From Martinezella dioscoreae (lineage in GTDB: Bacteria; Pseudomonadota; Alphaproteobacteria; Rhizobiales; Rhizobiaceae), in NCBI RefSeq assembly GCF_009176305.1, contig NZ_BLAJ01000002.1, positions 372,001 to 436,000 on the forward strand: a stretch of 64,000 nt of DNA, written 5' to 3'. A program made the position numbers and the translations under genes. The notes below the pieces were generated by a model. It had not been told where the DNA came from and did not search any database. It saw only the letters and a list, made by a program, of their open reading frames with translations. This document shows, one piece after another, positions 51,917 through 59,062 of this stretch. Every line of letters starts with the position of its first letter. The stretch's first letter is position 1.

Positions 51917-52044
51917 ATCGTTACCCTTTCCTCGGCCGGCATCGAGCCTAACCGTCAGCCTATAGGGCAAACACTAGCAAAATGATATGACAGAATTATA
52001 AATTATAAAAAATTATATGATTTTCCTATAGTTTAAAATCAACT
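51917..52044. promoter_or_regulatory. AT-rich gap before the phosphonate operon
   Basis: The gap is very AT-rich (about 51980-52040, with runs such as AATTATAAATTATAAAA), which fits the promoter and LysR binding region of the oxidoreductase-phnX transcript. A T-N11-A LysR box cannot be fixed. Confidence 0.5.
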
Positions 52045-52941
52045 TCAAGGCACCCGGCCATCGACTTCGCGCGTGTGCTCCTTGGCGACATCAAAAAAAG
52101 CCTGGATGGCCGCGTGATCGCGGCATTCCGGCAGGGTGACGAGGTAATGGCCGATGGCCAGCTCCGGCTCGACCAGCGGCACGACCTCGATATGGTCATC
52201 GGGCGGAACCTCGCCTTCGATAGAGATCGCCAACCCAATTCCGGCCGCCGCCGCAGCATAGGCAACGTCAAGTGTCGCGACTTCAAGCACCGGCTTCAGG
52301 CGTATGCCCCGCTTGTTCGCCGCATCCTCCAGCAGCGTGCGAGTGCCGGACGCCTTGTTCCAGAGCACCATGTCGCGGCCATCGAGATCGCCGAGCGTCA
52401 GCCGGCCCTTGGCCAGCATCGGATCGCCTCTGCGGCCATAAATCGCCACGCGCGATTCATGCAGGCGCAGGGAGGAAAAGCGGCTGTCGGGCGCCACCTG
52501 CGAGATAGTGGCGACATCGATCTCGCCGCGCAGCACGGCGTCGGCGAGATCGAGCGAAGGCCCGCCCCGTGTCGTCAGGCGCAGCGAAGGATATTCGCGG
52601 ACGAACGCCGTCAGGACCGGCATGATGAGGCGATGCGCACTGAAGCCGATCGAGATCGTGCCCGAGTTCAAAGACGTGGTGTCGGTGATCGCGCGATCGA
52701 CCTCGTTCAGGCATTTCAGCGTGATCCGGATCTTGGCGATCAGATCGACTGCCGATGGCGCGACGCTGACATTATGCCCATCCCGAATGAAGACGCGCGT
52801 GCGGCACAGCTCCTCGAATGACTGGATCTGCGTCGAAACCGAGGGCTGGCTGATGCCCAGATCCTCGGCTGCACGGGAAAACTTTCCCGTGCGCGCCAAA
52901 GCTTCGACGGCCTTCATTTGCGCAAGCGTGACAGACGGCAT
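52045..52941 (-). CDS. LysR-family regulator, probable control of phosphonate genes
   Basis: 298 residues from ATG 52941 (MPSVTLAQMKAVEAL); longer frames to 53088 lack a good start. The winged helix is at residues 4-62 (GKFSRAAEDLGISQPSVSTQIQSFEE) and the effector-binding domain follows, with TISIGFSAHRLIMPVLTAF and LGDLDGRDMVLWN. It lies upstream of the TIGR03364 and phnX genes on the same strand with a 128-bp AT-rich gap. LysR regulators usually activate neighbouring genes when a ligand is bound, so a phosphonate-derived inducer is likely; the ligand is not shown by sequence. Confidence 0.86.
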   Translation of the reverse strand: MPSVTLAQMKAVEALARTGKFSRAAEDLGISQPSVSTQIQSFEELCRTRVFIRDGHNVSVAPSAVDLIAKIRITLKCLNEVDRAITDTTSLNSGTISIGFSAHRLIMPVLTAFVREYPSLRLTTRGGPSLDLADAVLRGEIDVATISQVAPDSRFSSLRLHESRVAIYGRRGDPMLAKGRLTLGDLDGRDMVLWNKASGTRTLLEDAANKRGIRLKPVLEVATLDVAYAAAAAGIGLAISIEGEVPPDDHIEVVPLVEPELAIGHYLVTLPECRDHAAIQAFFDVAKEHTREVDGRVP

Positions 52942-53235
52942 TCTACAAAGCCTCACCTGGAGAAATCGCACGGCTGTCCGTTTCAATAAGTCGCGTATCC
53001 CGAGGAGGCAACCGGCTTTGGGCGGGATGTCCATGCGAAATAGCTTCAGCGCAGCACCGACCTGTTGGAAAGCCGCGACGGTCCCCATAGCGCGATCAAT
53101 GTCGCCGCCCCTAGGATCATTGTCGCCAAAAGCCCGGAGCGCATCAATTTCTAGCAGGGATCATATCCGCATGCAGCGAGGCAATTTCGCGCATTCGCTT
53201 GGCTGAAAGGCTGTGATGGAAGCCTGAGCAATATC
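52942..53235. other. Intergenic, no gene recognised
   Basis: This region includes the LysR promoter. AGGTGAGG just upstream of 52941 is its ribosome-binding site. No coding frame is convincing. Confidence 0.35.
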
Positions 53236-53409
53236 CTAGTCGTCCTTGTTTCGGGTTTGCCGCACCTCTTCCACAATCGCGTCGGTGTTATCCTTACTCT
53301 CCCGTGTCTCCTTTCTGCGGCGGCCGGAATCCGCCAATTGCCACAGGACAATACCGGCAGCACCGAGGCTGCCGGTGATGGCCACAATGACTTCGAAATT
53401 CCAAATCAT
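53236..53409 (-). CDS. Small single-pass membrane protein
   Basis: 57 residues from ATG 53409, with GGGGAGG just upstream (spacing short); ATG 53433 is an alternative. One hydrophobic helix, FEVIVAITGSLGAAGIVLWQL (about 4-24 in pieces), precedes a strongly charged tail (RRRKETRESKDNTD and VRQTRNKDD). The pattern is typical of small inner-membrane proteins with a cytoplasmic charged tail. No family is recognised. It stands alone on the minus strand. Confidence 0.55.
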   Translation of the reverse strand: MIWNFEVIVAITGSLGAAGIVLWQLADSGRRRKETRESKDNTDAIVEEVRQTRNKDD

Positions 53410-53698
53410 TGCCTCCCCATTATTCAGGCCCATCCGCGCGTCGTGCTTGGCTGTGCAGCACAGGCGTCAAGCGATCCCGGCTTCAGTTCGCCTTCGTCAT
53501 CAGCCCACACTTCTCTCTGCAAAAGTGCGGTAGCGGTCATTCCAAAACGCCACCATGTGGGCGGCAGCGAGAAGACCCACCATACCGACCATCTGCGCAA
53601 TTGGCCCTGCCGAGACAGACATCATACGCACTGTTTTTCCTCCGCGAAGGGGCGTGCTTCCATTCGTCCAACGTCCCCTCGCCGCCATTTCTTTCGGC
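53410..53698. other. Intergenic, no gene recognised
   Basis: This 289-bp stretch lies upstream of the small membrane protein gene and after the TetR gene. Some hydrophobic frames are seen on the minus strand at 53500-53600, but none has a good start. Confidence 0.35.
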
Positions 53699-54298
53699 TT
53701 AGGGGCTGACGGCGCGCCGGCAGAAGTCGGTAACGGCTGCCACCAGCCTCCGCCGGTCGACATCCGATCCATCGGCCAGACAGTCATCCACCGCACTGTG
53801 CATGGAATTGAACAGCATGACGGCCGTGAGCCGGGCATCGACGAAGGCGAACGCGCCGGCAGCATGACCTTCGACAAGGAAGGACGTGAGGCGACTGACA
53901 AGAGGATTGGCACGTTTCATGTCCCGCTTCGTCGGCTGAAACTGTTGAAATACCAGATCGTGAAGCGCGACCTCGTCGAGATAGCCGAGAACGCAGGCCT
54001 CCATCAAAACGTCGAGCCGCCGCACCCAACTGTCAGAGGCGGACGCTCTGGCGACGGCATCGATCCTCTCGCGAAAGAGCTCGACGAACCGCACTTGTAG
54101 GGCTTTAAGGACATCGTCCTTGGTCTGAAAATAAAGGTAGAAAGTACCCTTGGCGACGTCTGCGGCATCGACGATCTCCGCAACACTGGTCGCGGCAAAC
54201 CCCTTCTCCAGAAACAGTCTCTGCGCGGCATCCATCAATTCCTCACGGCGAATTTCCGGCGGCTTGGTGCGCGGACGCGGACGATCTGTAACGGTCAC
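53699..54298 (-). CDS. TetR-family regulator
   Basis: 199 residues from GTG 54298, with GAGGAGAACCC upstream. The N-terminal helix-turn-helix is REELMDAAQRLFLEKGFAATSVAEIVDAADVAKGTFYLYFQTKDD (pattern of TetR, about 18-62). The C-terminal ligand domain is helical (for example FVELFRERIDAVAR and FVDARLTAVMLFNSM). It is the last gene of an operon that starts at 55183, so it probably represses that operon through the 13-bp palindrome at 55312-55324. The ligand is unknown. Confidence 0.85.
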   Translation of the reverse strand: MTVTDRPRPRTKPPEIRREELMDAAQRLFLEKGFAATSVAEIVDAADVAKGTFYLYFQTKDDVLKALQVRFVELFRERIDAVARASASDSWVRRLDVLMEACVLGYLDEVALHDLVFQQFQPTKRDMKRANPLVSRLTSFLVEGHAAGAFAFVDARLTAVMLFNSMHSAVDDCLADGSDVDRRRLVAAVTDFCRRAVSP

Positions 54299-54314
54299 GG
54301 GTTCTCCTCGCTGT

Positions 54315-54743
54315 TCATAGGCTGTCGATGATGATACCCGCTGGCGAGAGAGCGGATGCGCACAACCACCTTACCGCAAGCGAGCCCTTTTCAAAGACTT
54401 CTAACGGCATATCGAGCGGAAGACGAGCAAGACTGCGCCGAGCGTCATCGAGCGCGGATGCGGGGGCGACAACTGCGACCCCGAGAAGGGAGCGGCAAAG
54501 CGCCTCGCGAACAAGATCCAGCCGCTGCGCCAGCATGGGCAGCACAGCCACATCTCTTTGAAACGCGCATCCGCAAGCCGCGACCAGGAGGAGAGCAAAA
54601 GGTTGTTCGCGTCTCAGCCAGCTCTCGATCATATCGAGGCCGGCGCGCATGCCGTCGACATCAAGCGGCGTTTCCGCGACCAGTATAGCGAGCGGCCAAT
54701 GAGTCTCATCACCCTCGGGCAACATCGATATTTGCCCGCTCAT
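54315..54743 (-). CDS. Unknown protein, paralogue of the upstream gene product
   Basis: 142 residues from ATG 54743, which overlaps the stop of the upstream gene (54740-54743). Not a known family to me. The pattern HWPLAILVAE, IESWLRREQPFALLLVA, GVAVVAPASALDDA and AVRWLCASAL aligns with the upstream protein at corresponding places, so the two arose by duplication. The alternation of strands and helices is like STAS domains of anti-sigma-antagonist type, but a conserved Ser is not evident. It is followed by the TetR gene after 16 bp. Confidence 0.6.
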   Translation of the reverse strand: MSGQISMLPEGDETHWPLAILVAETPLDVDGMRAGLDMIESWLRREQPFALLLVAACGCAFQRDVAVLPMLAQRLDLVREALCRSLLGVAVVAPASALDDARRSLARLPLDMPLEVFEKGSLAVRWLCASALSPAGIIIDSL

Positions 54744-55183
54744 GACAGCCCGCGCAAAGCTGCCAGACCTCGCAGTGCCCCACCGACGTCCAGTGGCCTT
54801 CCTTGCGCTGCCGAAAGGGAAGCAAGCCACATCGCCGCCTCATTGACGTCATCGAACATCTGCGCGGGAATTCCGAATAGCTTTTCGGCATCCATGCGGC
54901 TCATCTCTTCGAGAGCCTCCGACGGTACGACGGTCGCCATGCCGATGACGAACTGCCTGATCCGCTCGCCATTGGCCTGAAGCCAGACCTTTGCATCCTT
55001 TGCGCCGCCCTCAGGCCGCTTGAGCGCCTCGGCATCGGTAAAGACACGCAATGTCGAAAAGGATTCGCCGCGATCGAGCCAGGCGTCCCAGTCCGAAAAG
55101 AAAGCGAGCTGCTCGTCGAGCGACATCGTACCGCGAGCGGTGGAAAGCACGAGCGGCCAATGGCTGAGATCGTGACGGATCAT
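54740..55183 (-). CDS. Unknown protein, first gene of TetR operon
   Basis: 147 residues. GAGGGG lies 9 nt before ATG 55183. HWPLVLSTARG, LAFFSDWDAWLDRGESFSTLRVFTD, QFVIGMATVVPSEALEEMSR and AAMWLASLSAAQGRPLDVGG are the regions shared with the next gene product. The fold looks like a STAS-like alpha/beta domain, with no signal peptide and no membrane helix. It is the first gene of a three-gene operon (two paralogues and TetR) with a palindromic operator candidate 130 bp upstream. The function is unknown; regulatory or sensing roles are guesses. Confidence 0.6.
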   Translation of the reverse strand: MIRHDLSHWPLVLSTARGTMSLDEQLAFFSDWDAWLDRGESFSTLRVFTDAEALKRPEGGAKDAKVWLQANGERIRQFVIGMATVVPSEALEEMSRMDAEKLFGIPAQMFDDVNEAAMWLASLSAAQGRPLDVGGALRGLAALRGLS

Positions 55184-55311
55184 GACTGGATACCCCTCGA
55201 TGCGGCAAATCGGAAGCAGGCGTCGCTCTGTGTTGAGCCTCCCACATTCTCAATACGAACGACCACTCGCATGCCCCTTAAAACCTGACAGTGATAGCCC
55301 ACATATATGAC

Positions 55312-55324
55312 TGACCGTCGGTCA
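55312..55324. promoter_or_regulatory. Palindromic operator candidate of the TetR operon
   Basis: TGACCGTCGGTCA is a perfect palindrome about a central T, with six-base arms. It lies 130 bp upstream of the operon start (55183), in an ATATATGAC...TCATTTG context. The core resembles the operator at 57671-57684 (CTGACCGGTCGG), a known style of TetR-type site. Divergent transcription of luxR starts beyond 55808. Confidence 0.7.
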
Positions 55325-55807
55325 TTTGTAAAGGGAGGACATTCTTCGAGCCTGATATTATGGAGCTTGCACCCTGCCCGGCCTTAAAGCCGGCATGATC
55401 GCGCTCCATGTGGGTTCGTCAGACGTCGTGAAGGTTTCGATTACCCGGCCTAATCAACCATCTTTCTGAATGCGGATTTCGCGTGCGACAGCCGGCGTCG
55501 GCACGGTCTCGAAGGAAGCAGCGGGCGCTTAGCGAAACGTTATATGGCGCGTATGGACATATGGCGAGGGGTTTGGACCTGTACCCTCCGCGTGTATCCA
55601 AAGGTGCAGCAACACAACCCTCATATGATTGGCAGCGACTATGTTTTCGACAATTTTAAGAGCCCAATCATGCCCGCGAAAAGCTGGCTTATGAAGAGCT
55701 GAGACTGCGGCCGGAGCGCCAGGATGACCTTCAAACTTTGAAAGACATCTCAGTCGCGCTGCGCATGGCCCAAGCACCGCTTTCACTTCGGCTTCTATGG
55801 TGAGACT
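55325..55807. other. Long gap upstream of luxR, no gene recognised
   Basis: Upstream of luxR, 483 bp without a credible gene. A plus-strand frame near 55690-55800 and minus-strand frames look random. The end carries GGTGAG, 4 nt before luxR's ATG. A lux-box palindrome of 18-20 bp is not evident. Confidence 0.4.
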
Positions 55808-56539
55808 ATGTTGACAGGATCACGCCAATCTCATTGCTTGTCTGAGATAGCTCAGGCAAATGACATCGATGAATTGCGACAGTTCTTATTCAAGTTCTGT
55901 TCTTTATACGGCCTGGCAAACGCAGCCTTTCATGTGACGCAAATCGCCGCCCTGTCGCAGCAAAACCCGCTTCTCCTGCTGACCTACCCGCCGGAATGGG
56001 TAGACACATATATAGCGCACGATTACTTCTCGATCGATCCCGTTGTTCAAGCCGGACGCAACGGATTTCTGCCCTTCGACTGGTCGACCCTCGATCTGAA
56101 GTCGCCGCAAAGCATCTCCTTTTTCCGCGAAGCCGAAGCCTTTGATGTCGGGCGCTACGGCTTGACGCTGGTCGTTCGAGGGCCTCACGGCGAGCGATCG
56201 CTTTTTACAGTTACCTCAAATCTGAAGAGCGGCGACTGGGAGCAATTGCGAAGCAGCATAATAGGCGATCTGCAGGTGATCGCCTATTATCTGCATGAGC
56301 AGTCATTGATCGTGTCCGGTCTGCGAGAGCAAAGCATTGGACGCAAGCTTTCGAAGCGGGAAACCGAGTGCCTGGAACTGCTGGCGCACGGCCTGCTTCC
56401 GAAGCAGATCACATCCATTCTTGGAATTTCCGAAAGCGCCGTGCGCCTGTATCTCAGCTCCGGCCGCCGCAAACTTCATGTCAGCACCACAAATCAGGCC
56501 ATTGCGAAAGCAATTTCGCTTGAGCTCATCAAAAGCTGA
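55808..56539 (+). CDS. LuxR-family autoinducer-binding regulator
   Basis: 243 residues. The N-terminal autoinducer domain has the conserved set W64, Y68, D77, P78 and W92 (in EWVDTYIAHDYFSIDPVV and FDWS), as in TraR and LuxR. The C-terminal helix-turn-helix is LSKRETECLELLAHGLLPKQITSILGISESAVRLYLSSGRRKL (about 180-225; the family pattern). It should bind N-acylhomoserine lactone made by the convergent synthase gene and then act on promoters. It converges on luxI with an 11-bp overlap at the 3' ends. Convergent luxR/luxI pairs are known but less common than tandem ones. Confidence 0.88.
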   Translation: MLTGSRQSHCLSEIAQANDIDELRQFLFKFCSLYGLANAAFHVTQIAALSQQNPLLLLTYPPEWVDTYIAHDYFSIDPVVQAGRNGFLPFDWSTLDLKSPQSISFFREAEAFDVGRYGLTLVVRGPHGERSLFTVTSNLKSGDWEQLRSSIIGDLQVIAYYLHEQSLIVSGLREQSIGRKLSKRETECLELLAHGLLPKQITSILGISESAVRLYLSSGRRKLHVSTTNQAIAKAISLELIKS

Positions 56540-57188
56540 ACTGAATGTTGCCCGGCGACGAAGATGCGAATTGCAAGGTGGGGGTCCTGTCATCCTTGCC
56601 GCGCATCGTCCTCAGCCGCTGCTCAAGCCGCTGATCGGACTCCTCGTTCACCTCCCAGAGGCCGACATAGAGGTTGCCGATCTCCGGCCGCGAACGCGCA
56701 AGCGGCGTCGGCGACCATCCGATCTTTCGGTAAACCCCGATCATCGATGCATCATAGACGCCCATGATGTGCTCGATGCCCGATTTCAAGCTCAGGCGGC
56801 AAAGACCGGACAGCAGTTCGACGGCGGCTGTCTGCGACGACGGATGTCCGGCCTGGAGCGGAGGATGCACGCAAAACCGGGTGCACTCCCAGATCGAAGG
56901 GCTGCAGATATCGAGATCCTCGTTGAAAAAATGCTGGAACTCGCTCGAAAGCATCGTCTCGCTCGTTGTCGGCAACAGCCGCAGCGAACCCGTAAGCTCG
57001 TCATCCTCTTCCTTCACGGCCAAGTAGATGGGGTCGTGCTCGTCGTCGAAGCGGTCAATCTCCAAACCACCTTCAACATTGACATCCCACCCCATTCGAT
57101 CACGGAAGACGAGCGCGCGGGCGCGGAACATCTGAGTGAAATACGAGGACGCCGCATTGCGGTCTCGTCGGGTCAGTATCTGTAGCAT
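56529..57188 (-). CDS. N-acylhomoserine lactone synthase (LuxI family)
   Basis: 219 residues from ATG 57188, with GGAG 6 nt upstream; a longer frame to 57314 is not supported. The catalytic residues of LuxI enzymes are all present: Arg24, Phe28, Trp34, Asp45, Asp48 and Arg70, with Phe84, Glu101 and Arg104 in a one-residue-shifted register. It makes an acyl-homoserine lactone from S-adenosylmethionine and acyl-ACP. Acyl length cannot be told. The gene overlaps luxR by 11 bp in convergent order, and a palindrome GTACCC-N12-GGGTAC lies 83 bp upstream. Confidence 0.9.
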   Translation of the reverse strand: MLQILTRRDRNAASSYFTQMFRARALVFRDRMGWDVNVEGGLEIDRFDDEHDPIYLAVKEEDDELTGSLRLLPTTSETMLSSEFQHFFNEDLDICSPSIWECTRFCVHPPLQAGHPSSQTAAVELLSGLCRLSLKSGIEHIMGVYDASMIGVYRKIGWSPTPLARSRPEIGNLYVGLWEVNEESDQRLEQRLRTMRGKDDRTPTLQFASSSPGNIQFSF

Positions 57189-57270
57189 CAGCGTCTCCAA
57201 ATTTTGCCTTAACAAAGCACCTTGGAGCCAGGCTTCAATATATCGATTCCGCCAGATTGCGTGACCGCGA

Positions 57271-57294
57271 GTACCCTTTAGAATCGAGGGGTAC
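57271..57294. promoter_or_regulatory. Inverted repeat upstream of luxI
   Basis: GTACCC (57271-57276) and GGGTAC (57289-57294) are separated by 12 nt. The position, about 83-106 bp before the luxI start, fits a regulator-binding site. It is not a typical lux box. Confidence 0.45.
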
Positions 57295-57378
57295 GGAGCA
57301 AGGCAGAGGCTCAACCGCTCCCGCGGCCTCTCCCGTCGGCAGGCAGGGGCTTGCGGACAATCGGCGCGCTAACGACTT

Positions 57379-57618
57379 TCAAGCGCAACGATTTCGGCAA
57401 GGCCGCGGGTTTGCCCATAATACATCGGGCCGCCGCGCCAGTGTTAAGCCGATCGCCAGGACTTCCGTGACCGTTTTCCCGGCCGGCACAATCTTCAGAA
57501 GCTTCGTGACATAGGCGGGACCGAAGAAATGCAGCCTCAAGAAGCGCTCCGGCTGCACAAGTCCTTCGCTAATTTCATCCGGATCAAGATAGGACGATGA
57601 GGGCCATCGCACCTTCAT
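57379..57618 (-). pseudogene. 3-hydroxyacyl-CoA dehydrogenase remnant
   Basis: A 79-codon frame reads SSSYLDPDEISEGLVQPERF then LRLHFFGPAYVTKLLKIVPA and GKTVTEVLAIGLTLAR. This matches the middle of 3-hydroxyacyl-CoA dehydrogenases (N-T-S-L, P-E-R-F-x-G-x-H-F-F-N-P, then L-V-E-V-V-x-G). The NAD-binding start and the C-terminal dimer domain are missing. After about residue 62 the sequence is unlike the family and soon stops. The fragment lies beside the paa operon and is probably a decayed paaH-like copy. It is unlikely to make a functional enzyme. Confidence 0.75.
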
Positions 57619-57670
57619 GCGTGACCGTTGACGGTCATGGTCCTCATGTCAATCATTGCATTTATAATTG

Positions 57671-57684
57671 ACTGACCGGTCGGT
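57671..57684 (+). promoter_or_regulatory. PaaR-type operator of the paa operon
   Basis: ACTGACCGGTCGGT is an imperfect palindrome around GACCGGTC, located 49 bp upstream of the paaG ATG. Such ACCGACCG...CGGT sites are typical of TetR-type PaaR, whose gene is the fourth of this operon. AT-rich sequence (57655-57670) just upstream could be the -35/-10 area. Confidence 0.7.
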
Positions 57685-57732
57685 TTATGCAAGAGTTTTG
57701 CGTCGCCATCGAAAGGGCGGCAGGGAGGAAAC

Positions 57733-58521
57733 ATGTCCGAATCCGACACCATTCTGTCGGCGCTTGCCGATGGCGTCTTGAGCCTCACGCTCAATCGACC
57801 CGACAAACTCAACTCCTTCAACGAAGAAATGCATCTTGCGCTGCGCGCCGGCTTCGAGCGTGCACATCAGGATGCGGACGTTCGCGCGGTTCTCCTGACG
57901 GGAGCCGGTCGTGGCTTTTCGGCCGGCCAGGATCTCGGCGATCGCGATCCGCGCAAAGGCACTCCGGATCTCGGCCATACGATCGAGACTTTTTACAATC
58001 CCCTGCTGCGCCTCATTCGCAGTCTGGAAAAGCCAGTAATCTGCGCGGTCAATGGCGTTGCCGCCGGCGCCGGCGCCAATATCGCATTCGCCTGCGATAT
58101 CACGATCGCCGCCCGTTCCGCCCGCTTCATCCAGGCCTTCGCGAAAATCGGCCTCGTGCCGGATTCCGGCGGCACCTGGAACCTGCCGCGGCTGATCGGC
58201 GAAGCCCGCGCCAAGGCGCTGGCGCTGACGGCTGAGCCTCTGGATGCGGAAACGGCGGCCAGTTGGGGCCTGATCTGGCGCGTCGTCGACGATGACACGC
58301 TGATGGAAGAGGCAAACACCCTCGCCACCCGCCTCGCCGCCGGCCCGACCCGCGGCCTCGGCATGACGAAGCGCGCCATCCAGACCGCCGCCACCAATTC
58401 GCTGGACCAGCAGCTTGATCTCGAACGTGACCTGCAGCGCGAAGCAGGCCGCAGCGCCGACTATGCCGAGGGCGTCTCCGCCTTCCTCGAAAAGCGTAAG
58501 CCGGAGTTCAAGGGCAAATGA
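57733..58521 (+). CDS. paaG: 1,2-epoxyphenylacetyl-CoA isomerase (enoyl-CoA hydratase family)
   Basis: 262 residues. PaaG opens the ring of epoxyphenylacetyl-CoA to oxepin-CoA. The crotonase marks are GRGFSAGQDLGDRD (oxyanion hole and catalytic Asp), VAAGAGANIAFACD, FAKIGLVPDSGGTWNLPRLIG and the C-terminal FLEKRKPEFKGK. GGGAGG lies 6 nt before ATG 57733. Its stop overlaps the ATG of paaI (58518-58521). The operon is preceded by a PaaR-type operator. Confidence 0.9.
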   Translation: MSESDTILSALADGVLSLTLNRPDKLNSFNEEMHLALRAGFERAHQDADVRAVLLTGAGRGFSAGQDLGDRDPRKGTPDLGHTIETFYNPLLRLIRSLEKPVICAVNGVAAGAGANIAFACDITIAARSARFIQAFAKIGLVPDSGGTWNLPRLIGEARAKALALTAEPLDAETAASWGLIWRVVDDDTLMEEANTLATRLAAGPTRGLGMTKRAIQTAATNSLDQQLDLERDLQREAGRSADYAEGVSAFLEKRKPEFKGK

Positions 58522-58958
58522 GCGCCTCGAACCTTTCTCCGCAAGCGCTTGCCGAAGCCTGCGCCAGGGCCATGTGGGACGAAGACAAGGCCAGCCGCCA
58601 TCTCGGAATGGAGCTGCTTGCAGTAGCACCGGGTGAGGCTACGCTCTCGATGGCGATCACCGAAGCGATGACGAATGGTCACGGCACCTGTCATGGCGGT
58701 TACATATTCACGCTTGCCGACTCGGCATTCGCCTTCGCTTGCAACAGCTACAACCAGCGCACCGTCGCCCAGCACTGTTCGGTGACCTATATCGCGCCGG
58801 CCTTCAGGGGCGACCTGCTGACGGCGACGGCGCGGGAGGTGTCGCGCCGCGGCCGCGGCGGAATTTACGACATTGCGATCACCAATCAGCAGGGCGAGCA
58901 GATTGCGGAATTCCGCGGCCACTCGCGAACGGTCAAGGGCACGCTGCTGCCGGAATAG
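58518..58958 (+). CDS. paaI: Hydroxyphenylacetyl-CoA thioesterase
   Basis: 146 residues with the hotdog fold. GHGTCHGGYIFTLADSAFAFACN carries the active-site set; PaaI removes stalled ring-hydroxylated CoA esters and so protects CoA. The C-terminal GEQIAEFRGHSRTVKG is typical. Its ATG overlaps paaG's stop. A 104-bp gap follows before paaK, containing no other gene. Confidence 0.88.
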   Translation: MSASNLSPQALAEACARAMWDEDKASRHLGMELLAVAPGEATLSMAITEAMTNGHGTCHGGYIFTLADSAFAFACNSYNQRTVAQHCSVTYIAPAFRGDLLTATAREVSRRGRGGIYDIAITNQQGEQIAEFRGHSRTVKGTLLPE

Positions 58959-59062
58959 GGTTCATGCCAGCAGCGCCCAGCATTACCCGGAAAAATGCGC
59001 AGCGGTGTTCCGGCCGGAATGGGGAAGAGACAAGAGGATAAGCATTTCTGGAGGAGACATTC

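Noticed and set aside
57600..57660. Repeated GACCGT/ACGGTC words just upstream of the paa operator
   Set aside because: GACCGTTGACGGTC forms a short palindrome (about 57624-57637) but lies within the upstream part of the dehydrogenase remnant and away from the promoter; not strong enough to call a second operator.
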